Part shown: positions 33,095 to 45,560 of the stretch, piece after piece
Numbering within the stretch: the first letter of the stretch is position 1
How the letters are laid out: every line of letters begins with the position of its first letter
Assembly (NCBI GenBank): GCA_008704415.1
Contig: VXIS01000038.1
Coordinates: forward strand, 124,001 to 188,000
Origin: Sphaerosporella brunnea
Lineage: Eukaryota > Ascomycota > Pezizomycetes > Pezizales > Pyronemataceae
Direction of reading: 5' to 3'
DNA length: 64,000 nucleotides
The notes under the pieces: model-generated
Seen by the model: only the letters and a program-made list of their open reading frames with translations
Told to the model about the DNA's origin: nothing
Databases searched by the model: none
Program-made: the position numbers and the translations under genes

Positions 33095-33480
33095 AGCAAT
33101 CGCTCCTCCTCGGCCACTCCGAGCGGCTACTGTTCTCGCCGCTCTCGTGGTGGCAGTCTCGACAATTCTTGCTCGGTCTCGTCATTCTCGCCAGTGCTCG
33201 CCAGTGCTCGGTTCGTTCCGGTACACAAATTGCTATCGTACGAGGATAGCGTCTGCAATTGCGTCGTTGTTTTGTTCCTTGCCCATCCAGGTCTGTCCGC
33301 CAGGTTTACGATGCAGACTGGAAGCGCTCGCGAGCCGGAGAGATTCTCGCCGGGCCTCGCCGAGTCTCGCGAGGCCGCCGTCATTCTCGGTCAGTCTCGC
33401 CATCCTGGAGCGGTCTCGACAGTTCTCGGCGTGTCTCGATCATTCTGTTCACGGTGCTGGTCGTCAGCGCGCGCGAGAGC
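33095..33480 (-). repeat. Dispersed GAGAC-rich repeat R3, copy without minisatellite
   Basis: Read on the minus strand it matches 61845-62595: degenerate cgagac/cgagaa units, then ttccagtctgcatcgtaaac, then gcaattgcagac and atagcaatttgtgtacc, then more units. Here the junction between the unit array and ttccagtctgcat is direct; the other copy has a 29-bp minisatellite at this point. Confidence 0.7.
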
Positions 33481-36400
33481 CGTGGTGTGTTGGCTGCGTT
33501 GGCAGCCCTCGTTGGTAGTCCGTGACGTGAACCGCGCCGGGAATTACTACACATTGGATTGAGCCCATCATCTTGTCGAGTCTGCCGGTGGTTACACACC
33601 CCATGCTCCTACAGCTTTGATAGCCCCGCCGCGGGACCTGTCCGGGCAACTGTTTCACCGACATCGTCGCCGCGTCTGCTGTGCATTATTCACCCATTTT
33701 GTGGCCCCCGGCTCCCCATCCCGGCGTTTAGCACTCTACTCTCGCCAGAATAGCGCCTGCTTGAACGCCTGAGCATCTAGTCACCTCGGATCGACGAACA
33801 GCGTACACGCGTGGTAGCTGTCGCGGACGCGCGGGTGGTGCAGTACCGGACTATACTCGCACCAGCATAGTCCCTCGGATCGTCTGCCTGACAGCCAGCG
33901 CATTTAAACACCCGCATTCGCATTTTACATTGAAGGACGGCATTAACCAAAGGTAGTCGCGTTGGTATAGTACTCAGATGCTGAGCTGACGCTGCCCAGG
34001 TTGGATACCGACATTCAGAACGCCGCCATCGAAAACGTCCCGAGGCACAACGGCGGCCACGGATTGTCGGCGCTAAGGTCGACGAAGCCCATGGGTCGAT
34101 AGCGGGCAACCGCTCTGCGGTAGGCTGATCTGGTACCACTGGTCGGCGACGAAGACGGCGAGCTGCGGGTGTGGCTGGCGGCCAGTGAGAGCAGCGAGTG
34201 TAGTCGCTGATGCGTGGGGAGCCGGGACGGGATTTGTGTGCGCAAGACCACTGGCGGGACGCGCCAGGGCCAAAACCCCGGACCTTTTCGCCACGGCCAT
34301 TTCGCTGCACTCCTGACTGGCTGGTGGTGGACACGGCCACACTTCGACCGTGGATACATTGGGACGCGTCGTATCTGCGCGTCATCGCAGAGGGTTATCC
34401 CCCTCCTCCTGTTTCGATCCTGACTTGCCAGCATCACGTTTGAGTCTGCAGTGCATGGGAAGCTCGGGAGGTCAGGGGACAAGAAGTACCTCATAAAGCA
34501 ATATCAGAAATGTTTTGCCGGTTGAAAGCCGTACTCGCGCATCGCGTCAGGGTGTCGAGCTGTCAGCGCGGCGCGTGGCTGTCTGCGCCGTTGACGCGTC
34601 TGCGAGAAAACCTATCAGAGTCAGCACAACGCCAAGCAGGATTGAATCACCCGTTTGTCCCAGCGTTCTCACGGCACGTGGAGCGACGTGGGGACGGCAG
34701 GTGGCAATTGGCGTGCAGGCGCGGGTCAAGGTACACAGGAACAAGCGGATATGTGCGCTTGAAATCGCTTTGTCGCACGACTGGATCGCCGCGGTGTCCG
34801 GCATGCACGTCCGCGCAAGTTGTGGCCACAGGTTTGACCCCGCCCAAATCAGCAATCGCAAGTGCCGCCGTCGGAGTGTCTATACCCCAGGAGCGACCCA
34901 CTCCAGATCGCCAGCAGCGTTGCTGGCTGGGTAATCGGGCCCAACCTGAGCGTGCGGTCGATTGTGCTAACTGACCTCCGCGCGACCTCAACCACCAAGT
35001 TGCCCCATTCCCCGCTCCACCCCACGCAGTACACACACATCGCACCGCCATCTGGACAGCCATCGAGCCGACCGCCACGGCGCCAGAACACACTTTGAGG
35101 CTGCGGCCCGTCAGCGGCCGCGCCGCTGACACTGCCCGATCCTCGTCACGACTTCTATCCGCTCGATTGATGCGATGCCGATCTGCATATTCTGTCTGTC
35201 CGACATTCGACCCAGGCGGCGTGCCATCCGGGCACGTCACGAGCGATGCGGCCGAAGAATCTGGGGGCAGTCCCGCTGTAGGTTCAGGCACGTGAAGCAG
35301 CGTGCGGAATCCGACCGCTGGCTGGCAGCTACGCAGTTTTTCCGGAACGGCATGGGTATATACTCCCACAACTCAGAGGTATCGGCAACGAATCGAACGG
35401 CCAACGTCAGACGACCGCTGATTCGTGTTTCTGCTGAAGTCACAGATTTCCGCATCCACTTCCTACGCACCATGGATGGCTTCAGCCCGCTATCCCAGAA
35501 CCGCACGGTTTCTGCTCTCGCTGACTATGCGGCGCGCGCCTTTCTTGATGCTCACTTTGCATGCGCCATCTTCCCGCGTGTGGATGCCGGGCATTCACTG
35601 TCTTGCCAGTTGTCTAGGTGGACCATTACTGACAAAGTTGACCATGGCGACTCTACTGCTTCTTCCGCCGTGAAGAAAACCCCACCATCGAATCGAACCC
35701 TCGGCACACATCCCTGCGACATCCACCACGGCAGAACACCAATCCAGCGGCTCACTATACAGCGCTGACGTATAATCACTGGCGGTAAAGCACCTGGCGG
35801 GCCACCAAGACAAACGTGGCCAGGCGTCTGAGCAGCCCCCGGCGATGGGGCGCACGTGCAGGCGAATCTTTGGCAAACGCACCGCGGAGGTCACCACCGT
35901 CCATGCGTGGTATGAAGGTATCCAGTTCATGGCCCTGCTGAAGATGGCCTGTCTGGACTTTCAGAACGGAGTCTGCGTGATATACTCCCACAACTCAGAG
36001 GTATCGGTGGGGCAGCGACCACGATGATGCGGCGTTGGTGTCGACGGTGGTACACGAACCTGGAGGTCGTGTAGGACTTGTTCCATCGAGATTTATTTTT
36101 CAAAGCTGCATCATTTGTTGAACAAACGGCAACACTACCGTATTATCCCAGTAATAAGGCAATGTGGCAAAGTCACTGCGCTCAGTGGGCAAGTCATTCA
36201 GCTTCTAGGCATCGTGGCTGGCCTAGAGTTAGCTCTTCACTCCCTCCACTAGGAAACAAAGTCCGGAACGGTCCACCTTCTCGTAGACTCGCAGGCCGCT
36301 TGAAACGTCTGCCAGACACCAAACCTGGCCTGCGCCAATGAATCGTGCCAGAGATTGCGCGAGTTGAGCGCCGGCTGACAGACGCTGGATAGGTTCCGCT

Positions 36401-37473
36401 GCCGGGCAACGTCATGGCCCACAAATTCGCAACAGGGGCCAATAAAGATCAAACTTCAACTGCGCCCCCGGCCCTTTTTACCACCTCAATTGCACACATC
36501 GCCACGGCAATCATGCAAGCCAAACATCAACACCGGGGGGCCTGGTTCACCAAACACTGCCAACCTGTGAGCTACTACAGACGGCCGAGGGCACGACTAG
36601 GGCCGCTTTCAGAGCCAAGAACACTCTGGCCGCACGGTTCTTCCAGCCACGACTTCAGAAATCCCCGATAGGCCCGCACCTCGAGACGGACGTGTTTGAT
36701 CTGCACGCAGAAGTCGACTCCGACCAGGAACCACATGCCAACGGCAGTCCAAGGAGTAGATGGCAATGCAGGACGGTTGCCGAAGCCACTCAAGAGCGGG
36801 GAAGAGGAAAAGGAAGACCAATACGTCGGTGAGGGATCTACCGATGAACGGAGGCGGTGATGACGTTTGTGACCTGCACGAGTGTTGGAATGTGGCCGTT
36901 GGAGGCCACGTCGTGTTTTCTTCTGTCTATTGCGATTCTTTTTGGGGCCTGAGATGTTGGTGACGCATTCCCTCCCGGATTTCTTTGCTTTATTTGCTTC
37001 AGAAGAGGCGACGCATGTGCATAGGGGCGGCGATGACCCTGACCTACATGACACTGCCGGAAGCGGGTGATCAAAACATGATTGAAACAAACAACTACGC
37101 ATGACGAATCGCGGTTGGATGGATATGCTCCCGGGTCGCCATGGTGGAAACACGCATGCTGCGGTGCACGATTTCGAGGCGATCAAAGAAAAACAACGGC
37201 TTACGCGCCCCCCCCCCCCCGCTCTGCTGGTTCTTACTTCTTCTTCTTCCCGTACCGCTCATCCTTGATTCTGACACACAATGAAACCGTAAGCGAGAGC
37301 CCACGCTCTCCAGCGCCGCAAAAGTGATACTTTGCGTTCCCCGATTGGCCCATCGCGCCACGGTTGAGAGCCTTTTTCGCGGTCCGTGGAAACTGCATCT
37401 GAATCAGCGCAGAACAGTTTCATAGGGAACAGGGCGTGGCTTAGGCCCTGCCTTTTCACGCCATTCGGTCGGG
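33481..37473. other. No confirmed gene; one protein-like open stretch
   Basis: A plus-strand frame without ATG at about 36446-36760 reads protein-like (AAFRAKNTLAARFFQP, PHLETDVFDLHAEVDSDQEP) and shifts frame into an acidic stretch (LKSGEEEKEDQYVGEGSTDE). It may be an exon or a relic. A 27-base exact direct repeat occurs at 35359-35385 and 35981-36007. The long ORFs at 33777-35369 are Arg/Pro/Ser rich and open on both strands. Oligo-C lies at about 37207-37219. Confidence 0.3.
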
Positions 37474-37481
37474 TTAATTGC

Positions 37482-38096
37482 TAGTGCTGTGAACGGGTCG
37501 AGGCGCCCCGACGGGGCACGGGGCGCCACGGGGTGGCGGCTGCCCCGATGGACCCCGATCTACCCCGCCGCGCCCCGGTCGCCCCGTCGACAGCCCGGCC
37601 ACCCCGTCGCTGCCCCGGCCACCCCGTCGGCACCCCGGGTACCCCATCAGACCTCGACCACGTGGAACGCTTGGAAAGTCGATTGGCGACCTGCATATGC
37701 CCGGCTGAACAGCCACGGTCGAAACGAATGGTTGAAAGGCGACTGCTATGCGCAGACGCAGAACGATAAAACAGCGCGTGTCAATTAGAGTTTCGGTTGA
37801 AACACCGGCCGTTGAGGAGGAGTATATTTTGACCGTGCATTTGTAACGTAATGCCATGTTCTTCAATATTAAGTGTTACGGCCGTCGATGCCCTACATCA
37901 ACCAGTCTCCCCTTGCCACCGCCGCGGTGTGCCCCGTCGCACTCCGATCCACCCCGCCCAACCCCGATCCACCCCGTCGCGCCCCGATCCACCCCGTCGC
38001 GCCCCGTCCAGCCCCGGTGCACCCCGCCTTGCCCCGACCTACCCCGTCGCGCCCCGCCCGCCCGCGCCCCGACCCGTCGCCCCGTTCACAGCACTA
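37482..38096. mobile_element. Non-autonomous hAT-like element, 615 bp
   Basis: Inverted ends TAGTGCTGTGAACGGG and CCCGTTCACAGCACTA are flanked by a perfect 8-bp duplication TTAATTGC (37474-37481 and 38097-38104). Just inside each end lies an array of CCCCG-containing repeats (about 37515-37650 and 37930-38085). The central 280 bases are not repetitive. The proline-rich ORFs over this stretch are products of the arrays. It is a second hAT-like family, unrelated in sequence to hAT-A. Confidence 0.88.
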
Positions 38097-38104
38097 TTAA
38101 TTGC

Positions 38105-39590
38105 CTCTCGCGTCGCGGGGCCGTTTGAAGCGCCTCCAAAGCAGGCCACGCAAAGATAACCCTTCAAGTACTGGCGAAGACAACTACGTGGTTCATCAAC
38201 TGCGATCTTGTGCGAGATGTTGGACCCCACATGTCCGAAAGCGCGTCGTGTCTTGAATTTGAGAGTTCATGGATAATTGATTCATATTCATGATATCACT
38301 CACCACGCTGGGTAGCAATCATCCAGCGACATTTGACCCCTGTTCCCCCCCCCCCCCAATAGAGACATCAACCTCTATATCGCCGGTCCATTGGATAGTA
38401 ATCTCGCACGGGTATCCTGGCCAGTGTTAACAATGTGTGTGCACGCGCCACAGTCGAGGAACAACAGACCTGGTGCACGCTTGCGCCGGCGGGCTTTAGT
38501 GATGCGGCGTTTCGCTTCAGACTTGCCGACGCAGAGAATATGCTCCACAAAGGGGAAATCGATCAAAACGACCGCATTCCTGAAGACGTGGTATGCCCTC
38601 CTCTCACGGTTGAGGTAAATCTCCTTCTCGACATCGTCAAAACTGGCCCATCTGCGATGGTTTACGGCTAAATAAATCGGACAAAGAGGTTGCACATCTT
38701 TGGCTATCGCTTTGAACTCCGCGGCTGCTATGCCGGTACGGCCAAGTGTATACGCAAGCAGCTGGCCCCATTTGATTATGGGTGACGCAACGGTGGCGGA
38801 AGAGTACCTCGATTCAGCGCTGCCAACGCTGGATCTTTGATGGAAGTGAATAATTCAACGTAGCACGCCTGTTGTCAAGTCCACAGGTGTGAATGACTCA
38901 TTGTTAGTCACTCGATAAGAGCGCAATAACCAACTGGTGCCAAGGAGAGCCTGAAAACTATATCTACAAACTAAAAATCGCTGTGGTGATTGACGATGTT
39001 ATTGGCAAGGCAGTAGTAGTGAGGTATAAGGTCATACTAATGTTGCGTGTTGCGCGTGCCCTGCGGGCATAGACTGGCGTCAACCGACATGTGTTCATAA
39101 TTTCGAGGTTCAGCCTATGCACTTGGGCGACATGATAGTGACTCAACATCATGCGATGAAGGATAGTGTTCCAGTAGCCACCTCAAAACGTTCGGCTGTT
39201 CGGGCGGGCTGCCAAGACGCAACGGCCCGGCTGTCTCAAATCACGATGGACTAACTTTCTGGGCTGCTAAGCATTTTCGTCTGAGGTGACCCTGTCAGGC
39301 AACCATTACTTCGACCTCGTTACGGGATAAATTAAAGAAACTGACCAGTCTTTCTGTGCAGCTGTTGCTCCATTTCATATAGAACATGACCAATGCATCC
39401 GCAGGAAGCCCACCAATGTGCGCTGCAGCCCAAACAGCCCGTCCGTCTTATCAATCATCTGTACTGGTGGACTGGCTATCAGGAACACTGGTGACTGAGC
39501 TAAATGCACCTGCAACGCACGATTGCCACTGCTCCCTACTGGCCTATATTCATGCATGGTATGTCGGTGCAGAGTCCAGTTGTACTACGT
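38105..39590. other. No recognisable gene
   Basis: An oligo-C run at about 38346-38358 and overlapping ORFs of up to 106 codons on both strands at 38375-38695. No domain. Confidence 0.4.
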
Positions 39591-39594
39591 GGAA

Positions 39595-40700
39595 ATTTTA
39601 TACGTTCACCACACATTACTCAGTGACCAGACGTCACTTGTTCACCAGACGTAATTCACAACATGTTCCGCCCAATAGTTGTTGAATCACTCACTTGCGC
39701 AGGTGATGTTGAATATTCTTAGCGCGGAGCTAAGAATATTTTCCTTGATGCTACGTGACGGGTAGATGCAGAGCCCATTTGCACTATGCTGAAACGTGAT
39801 ACGTTCACCACACCCGACTCAGTTACCACACATCACCCGTTTACCAGATAGTATTCTGTTACCAAGTATCACACCTTCACGCGACATTATTCAGTTACCA
39901 GACATCATTCGTATACGAGACGTCATTTGTTTACACTGATTCACAACACGTCACTCTCAAATGATTCTTCCCAATAGTTATTGAACAACTAGCTTGCGCT
40001 GGTGACGTAGAATATTCTTAGTCTGGAGCTGGGAATATTTTCCCTGCTGAACGTATGCCAGGTGACGGCTTAGTTCAGAGCCTAGTTGTAGCAAGCGAAA
40101 ATGTGATACATTAACCACACATTACTCATGAACCAGACCTCACTTGTTCACCAGACATTTTTTGACGCCAGACGTCACTTCCTCAACAAACATCATTTAG
40201 GCACCAGACGTCTTTCTTATACGAGACCTGATTTGTTTACGGAACGTCATTCATACACCAGCAAGAGGTTCTTGCCAATGCTCGTTTGAGCACTTGCTGG
40301 CGCAGGTGATGTTGAATATTCTTAGTTTGGAGTTAAGAATATTTTCAATGCTGGAAGTATGCCAGGTGACAGCTCGGTCCACAGTCCTGTTGTTCCACAC
40401 GGCAACGTGATATGTTCACCACACATAACTCAGTTACCAGACAGCACCCGTTCATCGGACATCATTCCATCACCAGACGTCACACTTTCACCAGCCGTCA
40501 CTCCTGCACCAGACATCATTCAGTTACCAGAGGTCATGATTATACAAGACTTGATTTGTTCACCCTACAGCACCGATTCACCACGCATCATTCCCAACTG
40601 GCATTTCCCAATAGTTGTCCAAGCATTCGCTTGCGCAGGTGATGTTGAATTTTTTTAGCCTGGAGCTAACACTATTTTGCTTGCTGGACATGTGCTAAAT
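39595..40700 (+). repeat. Hairpin-containing satellite, block 1
   Basis: About three and a half tandem units of 300 to 335 bases. Each unit ends with a stem-loop built on AATATTCTTAG and CTAAGAATATT around a 7-base loop ending GGAG (near 39713, 40010, 40313; diverged at 40646). Each also contains several copies of an approximately 18-base motif with ACCAGACGTCAC. Units differ by many substitutions, so the array is old. Confidence 0.82.
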
Positions 40701-43680
40701 CCACTAGACCCAACCGCTCCAGCGCTGCCCGTACTGGCACACGGCGGGCAACAAAACCACCATTACCCTGAAACCACTGATACGAACTCAGTGCCCATGT
40801 GTTTTTCGTTCAGCTAGTTGCTGGATGCCCTCTCAACTGCGCTTGCCCAGTCCTATGACACCGAAAAATGACACAGACCGGTCTGGTGGACAACGTCTCA
40901 TGGCGTTGGCGTCGCAATATTTGTTATGTAAAACGCGTATCATGTGGTTATGGCTTCTGTTCGCGGTTACTCATTGGCACCGCTACCTGCCGCACAACCA
41001 ACGGTGGGCATGGCCCCACGATTGTCTCTTTTGTTTGCTGTCGCTCTCTGAAGGAAGAAAGCCAGAAATCAAAACCCATGAAAGGCGGAAACGGATGTTG
41101 ACATCCTGATCCTACTCCTTTGTCTTCCACTTCGCCTTCCACATCGCCTTCAGCTTGTCTTGCTGTTTCCCGCCTCACGGTTTCCGCGTCGTGGCCGCTT
41201 GTCATCCTATGTAGAAGTCGAAACACACAGCATCGTCACCGGGCGCTTGGGCGCAGGACCCCGATACGACGTCAAACAGAGTCCCCCACCCCGTGCAATC
41301 ATTCCACGCAACAAACATCAGTCATTCCATCTCCGTTGCCCGAGTTCCCTCGCGGAAATGAGACCGCTGCATGAAAACGTCCTCGGTAAACGGCTCGGCA
41401 CATCAACACCCGTAGACGATGTCCCGGGGTCCCGATTACTGGCGAACGATGCCGCGGTTTCGGCGTTCGGAGATTGCCATGTGATCGGCACGATCATCAT
41501 ACCGGCACAACCGGCACCCCCAGGCGCCTGTCAGGCATCGAGACATTGACCACATCACCCCAAGCCTACCTGACAACAGCGACACAGGCCGGCCTACTTT
41601 CTGGGGCCCCGGTTGCTCCACGGGCCGGCCCGTCTAGTGGCACCCCAAGAATGAATGTTTGACGTCTGATAGCAGGGCGGCAGCGCTTGCACTGAGCACT
41701 CCTATCGAGACGGAACGGAACTGTATCATGCGAAGCCTACGAGCGATACGATCGACCCAAGCCCAAGACCCGTAAAAGGGGCCCCCTCTGTGGGTAGGCA
41801 GTCGCACCACCACGCTTGAAAGTCGCTAACCTGGGCTCCTCCGGCGCACCGATTGGTTGTGATGGTCATGGGATCATGGTTTTAGGCAGCCAAGGAGTTC
41901 CCTTTCGGACGTTAGAAGCGGACGTGCATCCGGGCGGAATAATGCACATGGCTGTGGGTAGCTCGGGAGGGAAGCACAGCAAGGCAACATAGGGATTACT
42001 TCACGGCAGGGTTGGAGCAGGCCTTGGGGTTTTGGTTCACTCTTTTCACCGGTTCTATTTCCTTTGTCAATATCAAGTCACGCCCGTCTGTGGACACCTG
42101 AGGTACATGGGTAGACATTATATATATAACCACATTTCATGGCCGCAAGCGGCCAAATACATTATGATTAAAACAAAACAAACAAAAAATGGATGGACAG
42201 AATCAAATCTGATGCGCATGTAGGCACGGACTCTCGTAGCACCGTATAAACAGGAAGAGTGAGGGGTGGATAGCCGAGGTTGCTTGGTGATTGCCTAAAA
42301 CGAAAAGGCTGGAACCAGCGAGGAAAAACCAACATCTTACCGGCGGGGGTAATTTACAATGTTGCGTATTCAGCACAACGTTATCTTGGGCTTCCGCCGG
42401 CCCGCATCACACCACTGCCCTTTCCCGCCGCTTCCAAGCCTCCAGTCGCCGCAGCGCGCCAGTGTATAAGACATTTAGGTCTGATTGATTTCCAACATGA
42501 GGCGGCTTGCTTCTGGCAGTCTATGTGTGGCGGTCATTCATTTCGGTGACGAATGCTGCTCGCTGTGTACAGGTGTAAAATTGCCCTATTCACGAAGGTC
42601 GGGATGTGGCCCCATCCAGCTGGAGGTCCGCATCGTACGATACAATGTTGATGACGAGAATGCGAACGAAGACAACGCGCATTGTGTGTAGGTATCGCAT
42701 ACAGACTCGAATGAAGATATGCGAGATGCTGATGAGTGCGAGAGTTACCTCTACGACACCGCACTAACAAGTTATGGCACGAGTCATATACCGAGTGCTA
42801 CTATGCCAAAGGTCCTGCGGCCAGTACCGCTTATATCATAGAAGGGCGTGAAAACATTCACATGAAAGAGGGAGCCACGGTCTATCCAGCCGGTTATACT
42901 GACAATCATTTGCATTCACGCGGGCGGAGTGATTCCGGCAGCCCTAGGCCATTTCCGCGTGTCCGTCACCCGCGACCCAGCAGCGTGTGATTAAACCCTC
43001 GCGTCCCGGAGTGTCTGTTGGGTTGAATGATGGCCAAGGGATAGCGCTTACGCCTTCAAGCCGGTAGCAGCGCTATTCCGCGCGTCTGATGGCTCCCTTT
43101 ACTATCACAAAAAGCACAGTTTCATGCCATTCATCCTGCGTGACCAACGAGTTTCCGACGCCACGCCGCGATTGAAATGAGTAATGTTAATACATCACGA
43201 ACAATGCTCCCGGCCTTGAGTGGAAGCAGAGCCGCCTCCAGTCAATTACGGAACCCAACTGGTTCTTTTAATGTGCGCATTTCGTTTCGGGATTCTGCGA
43301 ATACGATCACTTCAAGAGCCATTATGTATGCAGTGCACAATCACTGACACGCCGATTGATGTGTCTGCGCATTGCACTTGCGCCGACTAAAAATTTGCAC
43401 TCTTGTGGCTCGTCCACCGATCACCCCACAGCCTGCACCTAGACTCGGAGACCCGTCACAACGCCACCGCAAACTGTCCACCTTGCAACCGCCTTTCACC
43501 GCACGGTGCAGAGCTCCAGCTATCAAACTCCTTGTTCGACCGCTCCGCGCCTCATTTGTCACATGAGGGGGCAAATACTTGCACATCACCGCACGCGTCG
43601 CGAGATCTGTGGATATCCTCACAACGCCGAGTGCGGGAGGTGTGTCAACCGTACAGGGTGGTTGGGTTTCTCGAAGACGT
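40701..43680. other. No confirmed gene; a TAG-interrupted frame at 42485-42840
   Basis: A frame from 42485 reads YNVDDENANEDNAHCV, meets TAG at 42689, then continues VSHTDSNEDMRDADECESYL to a second TAG near 42838. An overlapping +1 frame is also protein-like (AYIIEGRENIHMKEGATVY). This may be a decayed gene. The rest shows only short ORFs. Confidence 0.3.
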
Positions 43681-43890
43681 TCAGGACGATGATCGCACGA
43701 ATACTGCCGGGAGTAGATCGACTTTGCCCATCAAGGAAGTATGCTTGGCGTTGAGCTCGGACCGTTGCCATTTTCCAAGTTTGACCTCCTGGTTCGCGAT
43801 AGCCGTGCCGCAGTCTTCAATCTTAAAGTAAGGCTCGTAGAAACCGTCTAATACAGAACTAGCTCGCGGCCAGTACGACACCTTCTCCAT
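43681..43890 (-). CDS. Small hypothetical ORF or exon
   Basis: Starting at ATG 43890, a 69-codon frame ends in TGA at 43681. It is protein-like (SVLDGFYEPYFKIEDCGTAI, NQEVKLGKWQRSELNAKH). The plus-strand ORF over the same bases is less convincing. No family is recognised; it may be one exon of a longer gene. Confidence 0.35.
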   Translation of the reverse strand: MEKVSYWPRASSVLDGFYEPYFKIEDCGTAIANQEVKLGKWQRSELNAKHTSLMGKVDLLPAVFVRSSS

Positions 43891-43923
43891 ATCGGCTGCC
43901 CCGAGCAGTGGCTGCGGCGCCAA

Positions 43924-45000
43924 TATTCGACTCGGTCGTGTTCAGCCGAGCGGCTGCTCCTGGTCCTGCTGTGGAAGATGACGTTGCTATGAAGGTGTTC
44001 TACAACAAACTATGCAGACAATGGGGTAAACACAATTACAAAATACAACGGAACTCGAGTTAATGCCTGTGATCCAGATTATTTCCAAGGTACCGCTAGA
44101 CACCGTACACCGATCACCTGGTGATCTGAGCTTCAGGTGTGACCACACAAGTGCTTTAGCACTGAGGATATCGTTGCAAAGAAACGGAAGCGGCTACTGG
44201 AGGAGTTGAGCAGCATGTGATTGCTGCCAGCAGCATGTTATTGCTGCTCAAGCACGGGGTATAGCAATCAAAAACCAAACCGTGGCAAATGCGGCGTTAT
44301 GACGACCCGGATGATGTACGGATGGCATCCAGGGAACGTGTGAACGTTGCGGGTACAGCTGGTGAGGGTGTGGGGGGTGATACCAATGATGACATCAGCT
44401 CGAGCCCATGAGCCGAGCTCAGAAAGTTGATGAGATGAATCGAGCCTTACCTCGGGCTTGAGTCGAGCCGGCTCGTGTCCATTACTAGACCAACCATATT
44501 TGACCTTGGCGATCATTCATCTGACCCCAGTCAACTGAGAATGTCGCATCAAATAGGGGCCGAAAAGCCGAGTGAGGGGGCGGGGAGAACAAACTATACA
44601 CTAGAAAACCCACAAGCAATGCTTTGTCATACACATTTTGGTTTTGTGTAGAAGCGTCCCTGTCACTATCGTCAGAGCAAACAACGATCGGGAGAGGTGT
44701 TTTACGAGCACGCACTATCTTCATCAACCAGCGGCTGCGACGACAGCATTGAAGCTCACAACGGGAGGTCCCACAGTTGGAATTACAACTTGCGCGCTGG
44801 GTGTTGTGATAGACTGCGTCACGGCGGGTCCTTGATGGTTGGTCAGACTGGGTAGGCAAGAAATAACGGTAGGGCCGTTCGCTGTGGTTGGCGCCACGTG
44901 AGGCGTCGTGGGTTGAGTGGACATGGGGGGCACGATACTGATGGAAGGTTGCCTTACATGAAGAAGTAATTTCCGCTGGGAGTGAGAACTGCGGCGAACT
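43924..45000. other. GAGCC-type motif and no confirmed gene
   Basis: 44390-44490 holds the dispersed gagccggctcgtgtccattact motif. A minus-strand Thr/Pro-rich frame (44933-44724) may be a fragment of a secreted or low-complexity protein, but I cannot confirm it. Confidence 0.3.
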
Positions 45001-45004
45001 TACA

Positions 45005-45560
45005 ACTGTTTCACCCGCCGTCACCCATCCACCACGCGTCATTCCCAACAGGTTCTTTCCAATAGTTGTTCGAGCACTCACTTGCGCAGGTGATGTTGAA
45101 TATTCTTAGTGTGGAGCTAAGAATATTTTCCTTGCTGCACGTGTGCCACGTGACGGCTCGGTGCAGAGCCCAGTTGTAGCACGCGGAAACGTTACTCAGT
45201 CAACAGACGTCTCAAGTTCACCAGACATTATTCTGTCACCAGACGTCACACGTTCACCAGACGTCACACCTTCACCAAACGTCACTTCCTCACCAGACAT
45301 CACTGCGTCACCAGACGCCAATCTTCTACGAGACGTGGTTTGTTCATCCTACGTCGCTATGGACCACATATCATTCGCAATTGGTTCTTCCCAATACGCA
45401 ATAGGTTCTTCCCAACAGTTGTTTGAGCACTTACTTGCGCAAGTGATGTTGATATTCTTAGTCTGGAGCTAAGAAGATTTTCCTGCTGGATGTATGCCAG
45501 GTGACGGGTCGGTGCCGAGCGCAGTTGGGCTATGCGAAAATGTTATACGTTCACAGCTGC
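45005..45560 (+). repeat. Hairpin-containing satellite, block 2
   Basis: About one and a half units of the same satellite as 39595-40700, with hairpins at 45097-45129 and 45447-45480. It has the cleanest run of the 18-base ACCAGACGTCAC motif (about 45215-45330). It is separated from block 1 by 4.3 kb of other DNA. Confidence 0.82.

Noticed and set aside
34647..35369. 240-codon minus-strand ORF
   Set aside because: Arg/Ser/Gly-rich with no domain, and other frames on both strands are equally open. Composition explains it.
35660..35740. Possible tRNA gene on the minus strand (gggttcgattc B-box-like)
   Set aside because: No A box at the right distance and no cloverleaf could be drawn.
37474..38159. 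Proline-rich ORFs
   Set aside because: They are translations of the CCCCG arrays of the 615-bp hAT-like element.
40359..45472. Ser-Pro-Asp-Val repeat ORFs (40359-40658 and 45143-45472)
   Set aside because: They follow the 18-base satellite motif. The unit length is a multiple of 3, so the frame stays open by chance.
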